DNA of 64,000 nucleotides from Azospirillum endophyticum (GCF_016595245.1 NZ_JAENHM010000070.1:1-64000), one strand, 5' to 3'; shown: positions 41,633 to 50,072, counted from the stretch's first letter. The notes: generated by a model from the sequence alone, not told the origin. A program made the numbers and translations.

Positions 41633-42990
41633 GCTTGGTCTCCGAGGGCGGCGAGCAGCGAGTCCAGCCGCGCGAAGCTGTCGGCGGAGGGCGAGGGATC
41701 GTCCTTGCCCTGGCGCAGGAACTCTTCCAGCCGCGGGTGCAGGTCGATGGCGGCATCGGTTTCCGGATCTGTCCCGCGCTTGTAGGCGCCGAGCCGGATC
41801 ATCTCCTTCATGCCGTCATAGCTGGCGGCCAGCGCGCGGGCGCGGCCGACGATGCGGTTCTCCCGCGCGTCGTGGCAGCCGGGCAGGCTGCGCGACACGC
41901 TGCGCAGCAGGTTGACGGCGGGATAGCGTCCCTGCTCGGCGATCCTGCGGTCGAGCACCAGATGCCCGTCGAGGATACCGCGCACCGCGTCGGCGATCGG
42001 TTCGTCATGGTCGTCGCCGTCGACCAGCACGGTGAAGATGGCGGTGATGTCGCCCTCTCCACCGCCTTCGGGACCTGGCCCGGCGCGTTCGAGCAGGCGG
42101 GGCAGCTCGGCGAAGACGCTGGGCGGGTAGCTCTTGGCGGTCGGCGGCTCGCCGGCGGCCAGCCCGATCTCGCGCTGGGCCATGGCGAAGCGGGTGACGC
42201 TGTCCATCAGGCAGAGGACGTGTTTCCCCTGATCGCGCATCTCCTCCGCCACCGTCATGGTCAGCAGCGCCGCCTGCCGGCGCATCAGCGGCGGCTCGTC
42301 CGACGTGGCGACGATGACGACGGAGCGCGCCAGCCCCTCCGCTCCCAGATCGTCCTGGATGAATTCGCGCACCTCGCGCCCGCGCTCGCCGATCAGGCCG
42401 ATGACGATGGCGTCGGCTTCGGCATGGCGGGCGACCATCGCCAGCAGGGTCGATTTGCCGACGCCCGAGCCGGCGAAGACGCCCAGCCGCTGGCCACGGC
42501 AAAGCGGCACGAAGCTGTCGATCACCCGGATGCCGCTGTCGATCCGCGCCCCCACCCGCCGGCGCGCGCAGGCGGCCGGCGGCGGCTGGCGCAAGGCCCG
42601 CGGATGCTCGCCGTTCGCCAGCGGTCCCTTGCCGTCGATCGGCTCGCCCAGTGCGTTCACCACCCGGCCGAGCCAGCCGGGACCGGGCCGCAGCGTGAAG
42701 GCGGTGTCGTCGGTGATGGCAGCGCAGCCCTCCGCCACGCCATCCAGATTGTCGAAGGCCATCAGCAGCGAGCGGCCGTTGCGGAACCCGACAGTCTCGC
42801 ACAGCACGCGCCCGCCGCGCAGGGTTTCGGCATGGCATTTGTCGCCGACCGACAGCACGCGCTGCAGCCCGTCGACCTCCAGCGTCATGCCGGCGGCCGA
42901 GCGGATTTCCCCGCGCCACTGGCGGGTCGGCAGCCGGTCGAGTTCCGCCGCCAGGGTGGCGAGTGCCGGCATCGGCGCTGTCTCCATCAT
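41629..42990 (-). CDS. fliI: Flagellum-specific export ATPase FliI
   Basis: Type III export ATPase related to the F1 beta subunit. The Walker A motif is GVFAGSGVGKSTLLAMVAR (about residues 163-181). The DECR-like loop and Walker B appear in VIGLIGERGREVREFI and HVLCLMDSVTRFAMAQREIGLAAGEPP. The C-terminal SYDGMKEMIRLGAYKRGTDPETDAAI is typical. The length, 453 aa, is normal. It heads a two-gene minus-strand operon divergent from flgB. Confidence 0.96.
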   Translation of the reverse strand: MMETAPMPALATLAAELDRLPTRQWRGEIRSAAGMTLEVDGLQRVLSVGDKCHAETLRGGRVLCETVGFRNGRSLLMAFDNLDGVAEGCAAITDDTAFTLRPGPGWLGRVVNALGEPIDGKGPLANGEHPRALRQPPPAACARRRVGARIDSGIRVIDSFVPLCRGQRLGVFAGSGVGKSTLLAMVARHAEADAIVIGLIGERGREVREFIQDDLGAEGLARSVVIVATSDEPPLMRRQAALLTMTVAEEMRDQGKHVLCLMDSVTRFAMAQREIGLAAGEPPTAKSYPPSVFAELPRLLERAGPGPEGGGEGDITAIFTVLVDGDDHDEPIADAVRGILDGHLVLDRRIAEQGRYPAVNLLRSVSRSLPGCHDARENRIVGRARALAASYDGMKEMIRLGAYKRGTDPETDAAIDLHPRLEEFLRQGKDDPSPSADSFARLDSLLAALGDQA

Positions 42991-43022
42991 GACCTTCGAT
43001 GCGGATCAGCCTAGAGCAGAGA

Positions 43023-43058
43023 ATTTAAATCCGGCTTTAAACCGGCGGGATCATCGTC
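43023..43058 (+). promoter_or_regulatory. Candidate flagellar promoter of the flgB operon
   Basis: TTTAAATCCGGCTTTAAAC is followed 13 bases after the second TTTAAA by CGT (CATCGT), ending about 40 bases before flgB. The two hexamers are nearly symmetrical, so the site might also serve the divergent fliI gene. Confidence 0.55.
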
Positions 43059-43099
43059 CGCTCCAGTGTTCCGGCGAGATGTGATGGACCGAGGTCGCA

Positions 43100-43492
43100 A
43101 TGGATTTAGGTAAAATCGGTTTCTTTCAGCTTGCCGGCACCCGCCTCGACTATCTGGCGCAGCGGCAGAAGCTGGTCGCCGAGAATGTGGTGAACGCCAA
43201 CACGCCCGACTATCTGGCGCGCGACCTGAAACCTTTCGACAGCGTGATGGACGGTATCCGCCCGGTGGAGACCGCCCGCACCTCCGGCCTGCATCTGGCG
43301 AGCGCCCGCTCCACCGCCGGCTTCCGCGAGGAGGGCAAGGCCGCCCTGTGGGAATCGACGCCCAGCGGCAACGCGGTGTCGCTGGAGCAGGAGATGATCA
43401 AGGGCAGCGAGACCCGCGACGCCTTCGCGCTGACCACCAGCCTGTTCCAGCGCAATGTGCAGATGCTGCGCATGGCCTGGCGCAACGGTTAA
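43100..43492 (+). CDS. flgB: Flagellar proximal rod protein FlgB
   Basis: Rod subunit next to the MS ring. The signature RLDYLAQRQKLVAENVVNANTPDYLARDLKPFDSVM is the FlgB N-terminal motif, and the C-terminal GNAVSLEQEMIKGSETRDAFALTTSLFQRNVQMLRMAW is diagnostic. The length, 130 aa, is normal. It is the first gene of flgB-flgC-fliE-fliQ. Confidence 0.95.
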   Translation: MDLGKIGFFQLAGTRLDYLAQRQKLVAENVVNANTPDYLARDLKPFDSVMDGIRPVETARTSGLHLASARSTAGFREEGKAALWESTPSGNAVSLEQEMIKGSETRDAFALTTSLFQRNVQMLRMAWRNG

Positions 43493-43507
43493 GGACGGAG
43501 ACCGGCC

Positions 43508-43927
43508 ATGATGAACGACACCCTCGGCGCCACGCTGAAGATCGCCGGCGCCGGCCTCCAGGCGCAGTCGACCCGCCTGCGCGTGGTGGCGGAGAACCTC
43601 GCGAACGCCGACAGCACCGCCACCGCCAAGGGCGGCGACCCCTACCGCCGCAAGACGGTGTCCTTCGACAGCGTGATGGACCGCGGCGTCGGCGCCGAAC
43701 TGGTGCAGGTCAAGCAGATCGGCCGCGACCGCAGCGACTTCCAGCTCGCCTACGATCCCTCGCACCCGGCGGCCGACGACAAGGGCTACGTCAAGAAGCC
43801 GAACGTCCAGCCGCTGGTCGAGATGATGGACATGCGCGAGGCCGGCCGCGCCTTCGAGGCCAGCATGAACGTCATCGAGCAATCGCGCGCGATGATGACC
43901 CGCGTCGTCGACCTGCTGCGCAGCTGA
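43508..43927 (+). CDS. flgC: Flagellar proximal rod protein FlgC
   Basis: Rod subunit of 139 aa. The N-terminal AGAGLQAQSTRLRVVAENLANADSTATAKGGDPYRRKTVSF and the C-terminal YVKKPNVQPLVEMMDMREAGRAFEASMNVIEQSRAMMTRVVDLL are near-consensus. Two adjacent ATG codons (MMND) make the exact start uncertain by one residue. It follows flgB after 15 bases with a GGACGGAG ribosome-binding site. Confidence 0.96.
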   Translation: MMNDTLGATLKIAGAGLQAQSTRLRVVAENLANADSTATAKGGDPYRRKTVSFDSVMDRGVGAELVQVKQIGRDRSDFQLAYDPSHPAADDKGYVKKPNVQPLVEMMDMREAGRAFEASMNVIEQSRAMMTRVVDLLRS

Positions 43928-43938
43928 GGAGCCGTTCC

Positions 43939-44298
43939 ATGATCGAGATGTCCGTCGGCCGCGTTGCCGCCGCCTACGCCGCCAACCGCAGCCCCGCCGT
44001 CAGCGGTCTTGCCGAGACCCAGGCCGCCACCTCGCCCCTGTCCGCCGCCGGCCAGACCGACGCGGTGGCCGCCAGCGCCGAAAGCGACTTCGGCGGTTTC
44101 CTCGACAAGTCGATCTCCCAGGCGGTCGACACGCTGAAGGAGAGCGAGCGGGTGTCGCTGGCCGCCGTGTCGGGCAAGGCCAGCGCGCAGGACGTCGTCC
44201 GCTCGGTGCTGGCCGCCGAGATGACGGTGCAGAGCGTCGTCGCCATCCGCGACAAGATGGTCCAGGCCTATCAGGAGATCATGCGCATCGCGGTCTGA
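43939..44298 (+). CDS. fliE: Flagellar hook-basal body complex protein FliE
   Basis: Adaptor between the MS ring and the rod. The 119-aa protein ends in the FliE domain: FGGFLDKSISQAVDTLKESERVSLAAVSGKASAQDVVRSVLAAEMTVQSVVAIRDKMVQAYQEIMRI. The start is an ATG 11 bases after flgC with GAGGAG before it. A repeat palindrome lies between it and fliQ. Confidence 0.94.
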   Translation: MIEMSVGRVAAAYAANRSPAVSGLAETQAATSPLSAAGQTDAVAASAESDFGGFLDKSISQAVDTLKESERVSLAAVSGKASAQDVVRSVLAAEMTVQSVVAIRDKMVQAYQEIMRIAV

Positions 44299-44328
44299 GG
44301 CGTGGCGCGCTGGCTCACCTGGGAGAAT

Positions 44329-44354
44329 CCCCTCTCCCCCCGGGGGGAGAGGGG
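44329..44354. repeat. Perfect palindrome of repeat family B between fliE and fliQ
   Basis: A 26-base perfect palindrome (CCCCTCTCCCCCC and its complement). The same core occurs at 12075, 16327, 55344 and 63931. Being inside an operon, it may tune the relative amounts of fliE and fliQ mRNA. The fliQ frame stays open through it, but the real fliQ start is downstream. Confidence 0.75.
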
Positions 44355-44385
44355 GAATCCGGTAAAGCAACCCAAGGACCACCCC

Positions 44386-44652
44386 ATGAACCAGGCCGAC
44401 GTGCTGGAGGTGCTGCGCAGCGGCATCTGGACGACCCTGCTGGTCGCCGCGCCGCCGCTGATCGTCGCGGTGGTGGTCGGTGTGTCGATCTCGCTGGTGC
44501 AGGCGCTGACCCAGGTGCAGGAGATGACGCTGACCTTCGTGCCGAAGATCGTCGCGATCCTGGTGGTGACGGTGCTGGCGCTGCCCTTCATGTACGGCGC
44601 GCTCGCCACCTACGCCGACCGGCTGAGCGACCTGATCGTCGCCATCGATTGA
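44386..44652 (+). CDS. fliQ: Flagellar export gate protein FliQ
   Basis: Small gate subunit with two membrane helices, 88 aa. VLEVLRSGIWTTLLVAAPPLIVAVVVGVSISLVQALTQVQEMTLTFVPKIVAI is near-consensus FliQ, and the second helix is ILVVTVLALPFMYGAL. The start MNQADVLE gives the normal family length. The stop codon overlaps a possible TTG start of the next gene. Confidence 0.96.
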   Translation: MNQADVLEVLRSGIWTTLLVAAPPLIVAVVVGVSISLVQALTQVQEMTLTFVPKIVAILVVTVLALPFMYGALATYADRLSDLIVAID

Positions 44653-44663
44653 CGGTCCCGGCG

Positions 44664-45440
44664 ATGCGGCGCCCCCCGTTGCGAGCGGTCCTCCCCCTTC
44701 TCGGGCTGCTCGTAAGTCCGGCCGGCGGTGCGGCGGCGCCGCCGGCCAACCTTTCGCAGATCGGCGTGTGGAGCACCGCGCTCTATGCGCCGCCCAAACA
44801 ACCCGCTCAACCCTCTGCCAAGGCCCTGCCGCCGGAAGCGCAATGCATCGCCGCCATCCTCGATGCGGAGAAGGCGGCCGGCATCGGCGACCATCTGCTG
44901 CTGGCGATGGGCTTCACCGAATCCGGCCGGCGGACGGAAGACCGGCTGTTCACCGCCTGGCCCTGGACCGTCAACACCGAGGGGCGCTCCCATTATTTCC
45001 CGACGCGCGACGCGGCCATCGCCTTCGTGCGCGAGACCCAGGCGCGCGGCGTGCAGTCCATCGACGTCGGCTGCCTTCAGGTGAATTTGCGCTGGCACCC
45101 CGAAGCTTTCCCCGACCTCGTCACCGCCTTCGATCCGGTCGCCAACGCCCGCTACGCCGCCTCCTTCTTGTCGGCCTTGCGGCGCGATCACGGCTCGCTG
45201 GAAACCGCCATCGCCCGCTACCACTCCGCCCAGTCCGAGCGTGGCGAGGCCTACCGCCAGCGGGTGACCGGCAATCTGCGCTGGGTCGCCGGCGCTCTCG
45301 GCTATCTGGAGACCCTGGCCGCCGGCCCCGGCGGCGCGGCGCCGGTCTGGACCGCGGCCGAGCGCGGCCGGCTGAGCTTCCTGTCCGGCCTGTTCGCCGA
45401 CGGCCCGGCCCGGCCGCTTCTGCCGGCCGGGCAGAACTGA
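44664..45440 (+). CDS. Flagellar lytic transglycosylase (SLT type)
   Basis: Periplasmic peptidoglycan hydrolase, 258 aa, probably opening the wall for the rod as SltF does in Rhodobacter. A signal peptide (LRAVLPLLGLLVSPAGGAAA) is followed by the lysozyme-like domain. The probable catalytic glutamate is in LLLAMGFTESGRR (Glu86), with IDVGCLQVNLRWHPEAF and SLETAIARYHSAQS in the expected order. Its coupling to fliQ and the absence of a hydrolase domain in FlgJ support this role. A TTG overlapping the fliQ stop is an alternative start five codons upstream. Confidence 0.83.
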   Translation: MRRPPLRAVLPLLGLLVSPAGGAAAPPANLSQIGVWSTALYAPPKQPAQPSAKALPPEAQCIAAILDAEKAAGIGDHLLLAMGFTESGRRTEDRLFTAWPWTVNTEGRSHYFPTRDAAIAFVRETQARGVQSIDVGCLQVNLRWHPEAFPDLVTAFDPVANARYAASFLSALRRDHGSLETAIARYHSAQSERGEAYRQRVTGNLRWVAGALGYLETLAAGPGGAAPVWTAAERGRLSFLSGLFADGPARPLLPAGQN

Positions 45441-45476
45441 GGCCGGCTCCGCCACGCAACCTGCGATGCAGTGGAA

Positions 45477-46316
45477 TTAGAAGGTGTAGGTCAGTCCCAC
45501 GAGCCCGAGAGGCTGTGTCCGCTTCTTTACAAGAGGACTCTTCCCGGCCTCTCCGAGCAGATGGGTGAACCCGACGGATCCGACCGCGCTTATACTGTCC
45601 GTCAGGCGGTAGCTGGCGTTGATGCGCAGGGAGACGTCCTTGATGCCGCTGGACGGCTCATAGCGGTTGAGGCCGGAGGCGGCGGATTCGGACGAATCGA
45701 TGCCGAAATAGCTGTCCATGTATTTGCCGTTCGCCCAGGAGACGCCCAGCGCCGGCGTGACCCTGAACCGTTCGGTCACGGTAATCGGGTAAGCCAGGCC
45801 GGCATTGACGACCAGTCCGCGGTCCCTCTCCGTAACGGCTTGGGTCGCCGCAAGCGTGGCGACCACTCCTTGGAAACGGGCGGATGCGAAAAGGCGGGCT
45901 CCCAGCGCGCTGTCCACCCCGTGGACGCCGGTCGGGACATCGTCTTCATCGTAGCCTTTCATCCAGTTGACGCTCACCCCTGCGGTGAATGCGGGGGTTT
46001 CGATGACGGTAACGCCGATTCCCTCACCGACCTTGGCGAAGAAGCGTCCGTACTTCACGTCGATGAGGGGCACAGGCTGAAGTTCGTACTTGTCGGCCCC
46101 TTGGAATCGTGGGGCCACCGCTGCGCCGGCACCCAGCGTCCAATGGTCCGTGTCCCTGCGTTCGGGCGCGGTTGCACCGAGGGTCGCGTCATCGGGTGCG
46201 CTGTCGGCGACACCGGTGCCCGCCGTCGCCGGCGCAGTCATGCTGAAAAGCTGTGAAACCAGAACGAGCCAGACACCGGCGGCGATCGGCCGCTTCGACG
46301 CAGAAGGTCTTGTCAC
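45477..46316 (-). CDS. MipA/OmpV family outer membrane protein
   Basis: A 279-aa protein with a signal peptide and beta-strand periodicity. WTLGAGAAVAPRFQGADKYELQPVPLIDVKYGRFFAKVGEGIGV is the MipA/OmpV signature, and the C-terminus ends in aromatic F (LGLVGLTYTF), as for outer-membrane barrels. It has no obvious flagellar link. It is divergent from a TetR gene and separated from it by two identical-type palindromes, so it is probably the target of that regulator. Confidence 0.88.
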   Translation of the reverse strand: MTRPSASKRPIAAGVWLVLVSQLFSMTAPATAGTGVADSAPDDATLGATAPERRDTDHWTLGAGAAVAPRFQGADKYELQPVPLIDVKYGRFFAKVGEGIGVTVIETPAFTAGVSVNWMKGYDEDDVPTGVHGVDSALGARLFASARFQGVVATLAATQAVTERDRGLVVNAGLAYPITVTERFRVTPALGVSWANGKYMDSYFGIDSSESAASGLNRYEPSSGIKDVSLRINASYRLTDSISAVGSVGFTHLLGEAGKSPLVKKRTQPLGLVGLTYTF

Positions 46317-46331
46317 TTCGTCATCCCGCCA

Positions 46332-46355
46332 ATAAGATGCAATAGCGCATCTTAT
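46332..46355. promoter_or_regulatory. Palindromic operator 1 of the mipA/tetR pair
   Basis: Perfect inverted repeat ATAAGATGC-N6-GCATCTTAT, 15 bases upstream of the mipA-like start. It shares the AAGATGC-N6-GCATCTT core with the site near tetR, as expected for binding of a TetR dimer. Confidence 0.75.
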
Positions 46356-46378
46356 CGCATCGGCAATTTTCGGTCGTC

Positions 46379-46398
46379 AAGATGCAAACGTGCATCTT
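46379..46398. promoter_or_regulatory. Palindromic operator 2 of the mipA/tetR pair
   Basis: Perfect inverted repeat AAGATGC-N6-GCATCTT, 20 bases upstream of the tetR start. Its centre is 45 bases from that of operator 1. This layout would allow autoregulation of tetR and control of the divergent gene. Confidence 0.75.
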
Positions 46399-46418
46399 AT
46401 TAAGAGGGGACCCGATTT

Positions 46419-47006
46419 ATGAAGGAGCGTCGTCGCGGTGCGGACCTGGAGGAGGCACTGCTGGAGGCCGCGTGGGAGGAGTTGGAGGAGCATGGCTATG
46501 CCGGGCTGACGATGGAAGGCGTTGCGGCGCGGGCGGGCACGAGCCGGCCTGTGCTCGCCCGGCGATGGGATGGAAAGGCCAAGCTCGCGATTGCGGCGAT
46601 CCGGCAGCAGATGGCGCGGTATCCGCTGGATGTCGAGGATCATGGCGATCTTCGCGTCGAGCTGTTGGAGTTCATGGACCGGCTGTCCAGCCGTGCCAAG
46701 GGGATCGCCGCCGTGTTCACGCTTTTCTCGAGCGAATATTTTCAAGGCGGCCTGACCACGCCACGCGATCTGCACGCTTCCTTGATGGAGGGAAATCCCG
46801 CCGCTCTCATGCCGATCCTGGACAGAGCCGTGAGCCGGGGCGAAGTCGATCCGGAAAAGCTGTTCCCTCCCATCGTCACGCTTCTCTGCGATCTCTTTCG
46901 CCACCACGTCATAATGACGTTTTCGCCTCCGTCATCGACTTTGCGGACGGCATGGGTCGATTCCATCTTTCTGCCTCTTGTCAGGATCGACCGGGAATCC
47001 GTTTGA
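46419..47006 (+). CDS. TetR family transcriptional regulator
   Basis: A 195-aa repressor-type regulator. The N-terminal helix-turn-helix (about residues 11-55) contains ELEEHGYAGLTMEGVAARAGTSRPVLARRW, a clear TetR motif. The ligand-binding domain (SRAKGIAAVFTLFSSEYF region onward) resembles the AcrR-like type with a TetR_C C-terminal fold. It lies divergent to the MipA/OmpV gene with two matching palindromes between them. It interrupts the flagellar genes and probably has no flagellar role. Confidence 0.88.
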   Translation: MKERRRGADLEEALLEAAWEELEEHGYAGLTMEGVAARAGTSRPVLARRWDGKAKLAIAAIRQQMARYPLDVEDHGDLRVELLEFMDRLSSRAKGIAAVFTLFSSEYFQGGLTTPRDLHASLMEGNPAALMPILDRAVSRGEVDPEKLFPPIVTLLCDLFRHHVIMTFSPPSSTLRTAWVDSIFLPLVRIDRESV

Positions 47007-47110
47007 GAACCCAAGGGCGAGGGAGGCTCTTGCGGAACCGCCGGAACACCCTCTGCCAGGGCGGGCAATGAACGGGCAGGGGTTTCCCCGATGGGTTTGG
47101 GGCGGAGGCA

Positions 47111-47145
47111 TTTAAATCCCGGTTTTACCGCACCCCCCTATCGTT
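47111..47145 (+). promoter_or_regulatory. Candidate flagellar promoter of flhA-fliR-flhB
   Basis: TTTAAATCCCGGTTTTAC is followed 13 bases later by CGT (TATCGT). It ends 40 bases before the flhA start, the same distance as at flgB, and is the last member of the set in the window. Confidence 0.5.
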
Positions 47146-47184
47146 GGCGAAACGGCCCATCCCTCGAACCCTTCCGGGACCCCC

Positions 47185-49278
47185 ATGACCCTCACGGATC
47201 ACGTCCGCAGCCGGTTCGGCCTGATCGGCGACATCGGGCTGGCGAACCGCGACGTGCTGTTCGCGGTCGGCATCCTGCTGGTGCTGGCGGTGCTGTTCCT
47301 GCCGGTGCCGTCCTGGTTCCTCGATCTCGGGCTGGCGCTGTCCTTCTCGGTCGCCGTGCTGGTGCTGATGGTGTCGCTGTGGATCCCGCGGCCGCTGGAC
47401 TTCTCCTCCTTCCCCACCGTGCTGCTGGTGGTGACGATGCTGCGGCTGGCGCTGAACATCGCCTCGACCCGCCTGATCCTCAGCGAGGGGCACAACGGCC
47501 ACGCCGCCGCCGGCCATGTCATCCAGGGCTTCAGCCAGTTCGTGATGGGCGGCAACTTCGTCATCGGCGTGGTGATCTTCTCCATCCTGGTGGTGATCAA
47601 CTTCGTCGTCATCACCAAGGGCGCCACCCGCATCGCCGAGGTCGGCGCCCGCTTCACGCTGGACGCCATCCCCGGCAAGCAGATGGCCATCGACGCCGAC
47701 CTGTCCGCCGGCATGATCGACGAGGTCGAGGCGCGGCGCCGCCGCAAGGAGCTGGAGGACGAGAGCACCTTCTACGGCGCGATGGACGGCGCCTCGAAAT
47801 TCGTGCGCGGCGACGCGGTGGCCGGGCTGGTCATCACCGTCATCAACGTTCTCGGCGGCATGGCGATCGGCATCGCCCAGAAAGGGATGAGCTTCGAGCA
47901 CGCCGCGTCGATCTACACCACGCTGACGGTCGGCGACGGGCTGGCGACGCAGATCCCGGCGCTGGTGGTGTCGCTGGCCGCCGGCCTCTTGGTGACCAAG
48001 GGCGGCAACGTCGGCTCGGCCGAGAAGGCGGTGATCGACCAGCTCGGCGCCTACCCGAAGGCCCTGCTCGTGGCGTCGGGTCTGCTGGTGTCGCTGGCGA
48101 TCACCCCCGGCCTGCCGATGGCGCCCTTCCTCGCCATCGGCGCCGCCTTCGCCGGTCTCGGCTGGTACGCGCCGCGCCGCAAGGCCCGCGCCGCCGCGCT
48201 GGCCAAGCTGGAGGAGAGCCGCAAAGCGCCCGCCGCCGCGCCGGAGGAGGCGGTGGAGGACATGCTGAAGGTCGACGAGGTGAAGGTGGAGGTCGGCAAC
48301 CACCTCGTCCCGCTGATCCTCAACAAGAACGGCCCGCTGACCACCAAGGTGAAGACCCTGCGCAAGCGCTTCGCCACCGAGTTCGGCTTCGTCCTGCCCT
48401 CGGTGCGCATCAAGGATTCCAGCTTTCTGCCGCCCAAGAGCTACGTCATCAGCATCATGGGGGTGGAGGCGGCGAAGGGCGAGGTGCGGCCCAAGCATCT
48501 GCTGGCCATCGACCCGACCGGCGGCGCCGTGCCCGACATCGCCGGCGACGCGACGAGGGAGCCGACCTTCGGCCTCCAGGCCAAATGGATCGACCCGGCC
48601 CGCCATGAGGAGGCGGTGGCGAAGGGCTATACCGTGGTCGATCCGGAAAGCGTCATCACCACCCATCTGACCGAGGTCATCAAGGACAACCTCTCCACCC
48701 TGCTGACCTTCGCCGCCTTGCAGAAGCTGATCGACGGGCTGGGCCGCGAGTACCAGAAGCTGATCAACGACATGGTGCCGAGCCAGATCTCGCTGGTCGT
48801 GCTCCAGCGCGTGCTGCAACAGCTTCTGTCGGAGCGGGTGTCGATCCGCAACCTGCCCGCCATCGTCGAGGCGGTGGCGGAAGCCGTCGGCTGGACCCGC
48901 CACATCACCCTGATCACCGAGCATGTGCGGATGCGGCTGGGCCAGCAGATCCACCAGGGTCTGGCCGGGCCGGACGGCTTCGTCTCGGTGATCGCGCTCA
49001 GCCCGCGCTGGGAACAGGCGCTGCTCGACAACATCGTGGTGGAGGGCGACGACCGCCGCTTCGTCATGCCGCCGAGCCAGGTGCAGGAGTTCCTGACCGC
49101 CGTGCGCCTCAAGATCCAGAAGCATGCCACCTCGCAAGTGTGGCCCGCCCTGCTGGTCGGGGCGGAGGTGCGGCCCTTCGTCCGTTCCCTGCTGGAGCGG
49201 GTCAGCCCGATGACCCCGGTGCTGAGCCATGCCGAGCTGCACCGCAAGGCGGCGCTCAAGACCGTTGATCAGGTGTAG
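47185..49278 (+). CDS. flhA: Flagellar export gate protein FlhA
   Basis: Largest gate subunit. Eight membrane helices in the first 340 residues include the FHIPEP signature region LLVVTMLRLALNIASTRLIL and IVVINFVVITKGATRIAEVGARFTLDAIPGKQMAIDADL. The cytoplasmic ring-forming domain follows, with VIKDNLSTLLTFAALQKLIDGLGREYQKLINDMVP. The length, 697 aa, is normal. It starts the last flagellar operon, followed after six bases by fliR. Confidence 0.97.
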   Translation: MTLTDHVRSRFGLIGDIGLANRDVLFAVGILLVLAVLFLPVPSWFLDLGLALSFSVAVLVLMVSLWIPRPLDFSSFPTVLLVVTMLRLALNIASTRLILSEGHNGHAAAGHVIQGFSQFVMGGNFVIGVVIFSILVVINFVVITKGATRIAEVGARFTLDAIPGKQMAIDADLSAGMIDEVEARRRRKELEDESTFYGAMDGASKFVRGDAVAGLVITVINVLGGMAIGIAQKGMSFEHAASIYTTLTVGDGLATQIPALVVSLAAGLLVTKGGNVGSAEKAVIDQLGAYPKALLVASGLLVSLAITPGLPMAPFLAIGAAFAGLGWYAPRRKARAAALAKLEESRKAPAAAPEEAVEDMLKVDEVKVEVGNHLVPLILNKNGPLTTKVKTLRKRFATEFGFVLPSVRIKDSSFLPPKSYVISIMGVEAAKGEVRPKHLLAIDPTGGAVPDIAGDATREPTFGLQAKWIDPARHEEAVAKGYTVVDPESVITTHLTEVIKDNLSTLLTFAALQKLIDGLGREYQKLINDMVPSQISLVVLQRVLQQLLSERVSIRNLPAIVEAVAEAVGWTRHITLITEHVRMRLGQQIHQGLAGPDGFVSVIALSPRWEQALLDNIVVEGDDRRFVMPPSQVQEFLTAVRLKIQKHATSQVWPALLVGAEVRPFVRSLLERVSPMTPVLSHAELHRKAALKTVDQV

Positions 49279-49284
49279 CCGCCG

Positions 49285-50055
49285 ATGGATGGCCCCATGG
49301 ATGGTTTGAGCCAGTTCCTGACCCTGGAAATCTACCGCGGCCTGATCGTGCTGGCGCGGGTGGCGGCGGCCATCGGCCTGCTGCCGGGCTTCGGCGAGGC
49401 GGCGGTGCCGATGCGGATCCGGGCGGCGCTGGCGATCGTCGTCACGCTGGTTCTGCTGCCGGGGCTGGACGGCCTGCCCGACCATATGCCGGAGCAGCCG
49501 GTGGAGATGCTGCGCGCCCTGGCCGGGGAGACGCTGGTCGGCGCCTATCTCGGCCTCGGCGCCCGGCTGTTCATGGCCGCCCTGCAGACCACCGGCGCCC
49601 TGGTGGCGCAGGTGGTGGGCCTCAGCAATCCCTTCTCGATGGAGGCGGCGGGCTTCGAGGGCGGGTCGGTGCTGTCCGGCGTGCTGCTGATCGGCGGGCT
49701 GGCGCTGCTGTTCGCGTCGGATGTCCACTACCTGATGATCGGCGCGCTGGCCCGCTCCTACGGCTCCTGGCCGGCGGGAGTATTCCCCGATCTCGGCATG
49801 GTCGCCCAGCGCTTCGCCGAGCTGCTGGCGACCACCTTCCGCCTGGGCGTCGGGCTGGCGGCGCCCTTCATCCTCTATGGGCTGGTGATGAATCTGGCGC
49901 TGGGGCTGGTCAACCGGGTGATGCCGGCGATGCCGGTCTATTTCGTCGCCACGCCGGGCGTGCTGATGGTCGGCATGGGCCTGTTCCTGGCGACCGCCGG
50001 CGCCATGCTGACCGCCTTCGTCGCCGCGCTCGGCGGCTGGCTGTCGGGGTCCTGA
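49285..50055 (+). CDS. fliR: Flagellar export gate protein FliR
   Basis: Gate subunit with about six membrane helices, 256 aa. VLARVAAAIGLLPGFGEAAVPMRIRAALAIVVTLVLLPGL and LGLGARLFMAALQTTGALVAQVVGLSNPFSMEA are typical FliR motifs. A second ATG four codons in (MDGLSQFL) is an alternative start. It lies between flhA and flhB. Confidence 0.95.
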   Translation: MDGPMDGLSQFLTLEIYRGLIVLARVAAAIGLLPGFGEAAVPMRIRAALAIVVTLVLLPGLDGLPDHMPEQPVEMLRALAGETLVGAYLGLGARLFMAALQTTGALVAQVVGLSNPFSMEAAGFEGGSVLSGVLLIGGLALLFASDVHYLMIGALARSYGSWPAGVFPDLGMVAQRFAELLATTFRLGVGLAAPFILYGLVMNLALGLVNRVMPAMPVYFVATPGVLMVGMGLFLATAGAMLTAFVAALGGWLSGS

Positions 50056-50072
50056 GTTGCGGAGATTGGGGC

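Noticed and set aside
44302-44385. N-terminal extension of fliQ through the palindromic repeat
   Set aside because: FliQ has a fixed length of about 88 residues and begins at MNQADVLE; the upstream codons translate a repeat.
47125-49728. An 867-codon minus-strand frame across flhA and fliR
   Set aside because: It is a shadow of clearly identified export-gate genes, with composition typical of antisense frames in GC-rich DNA.
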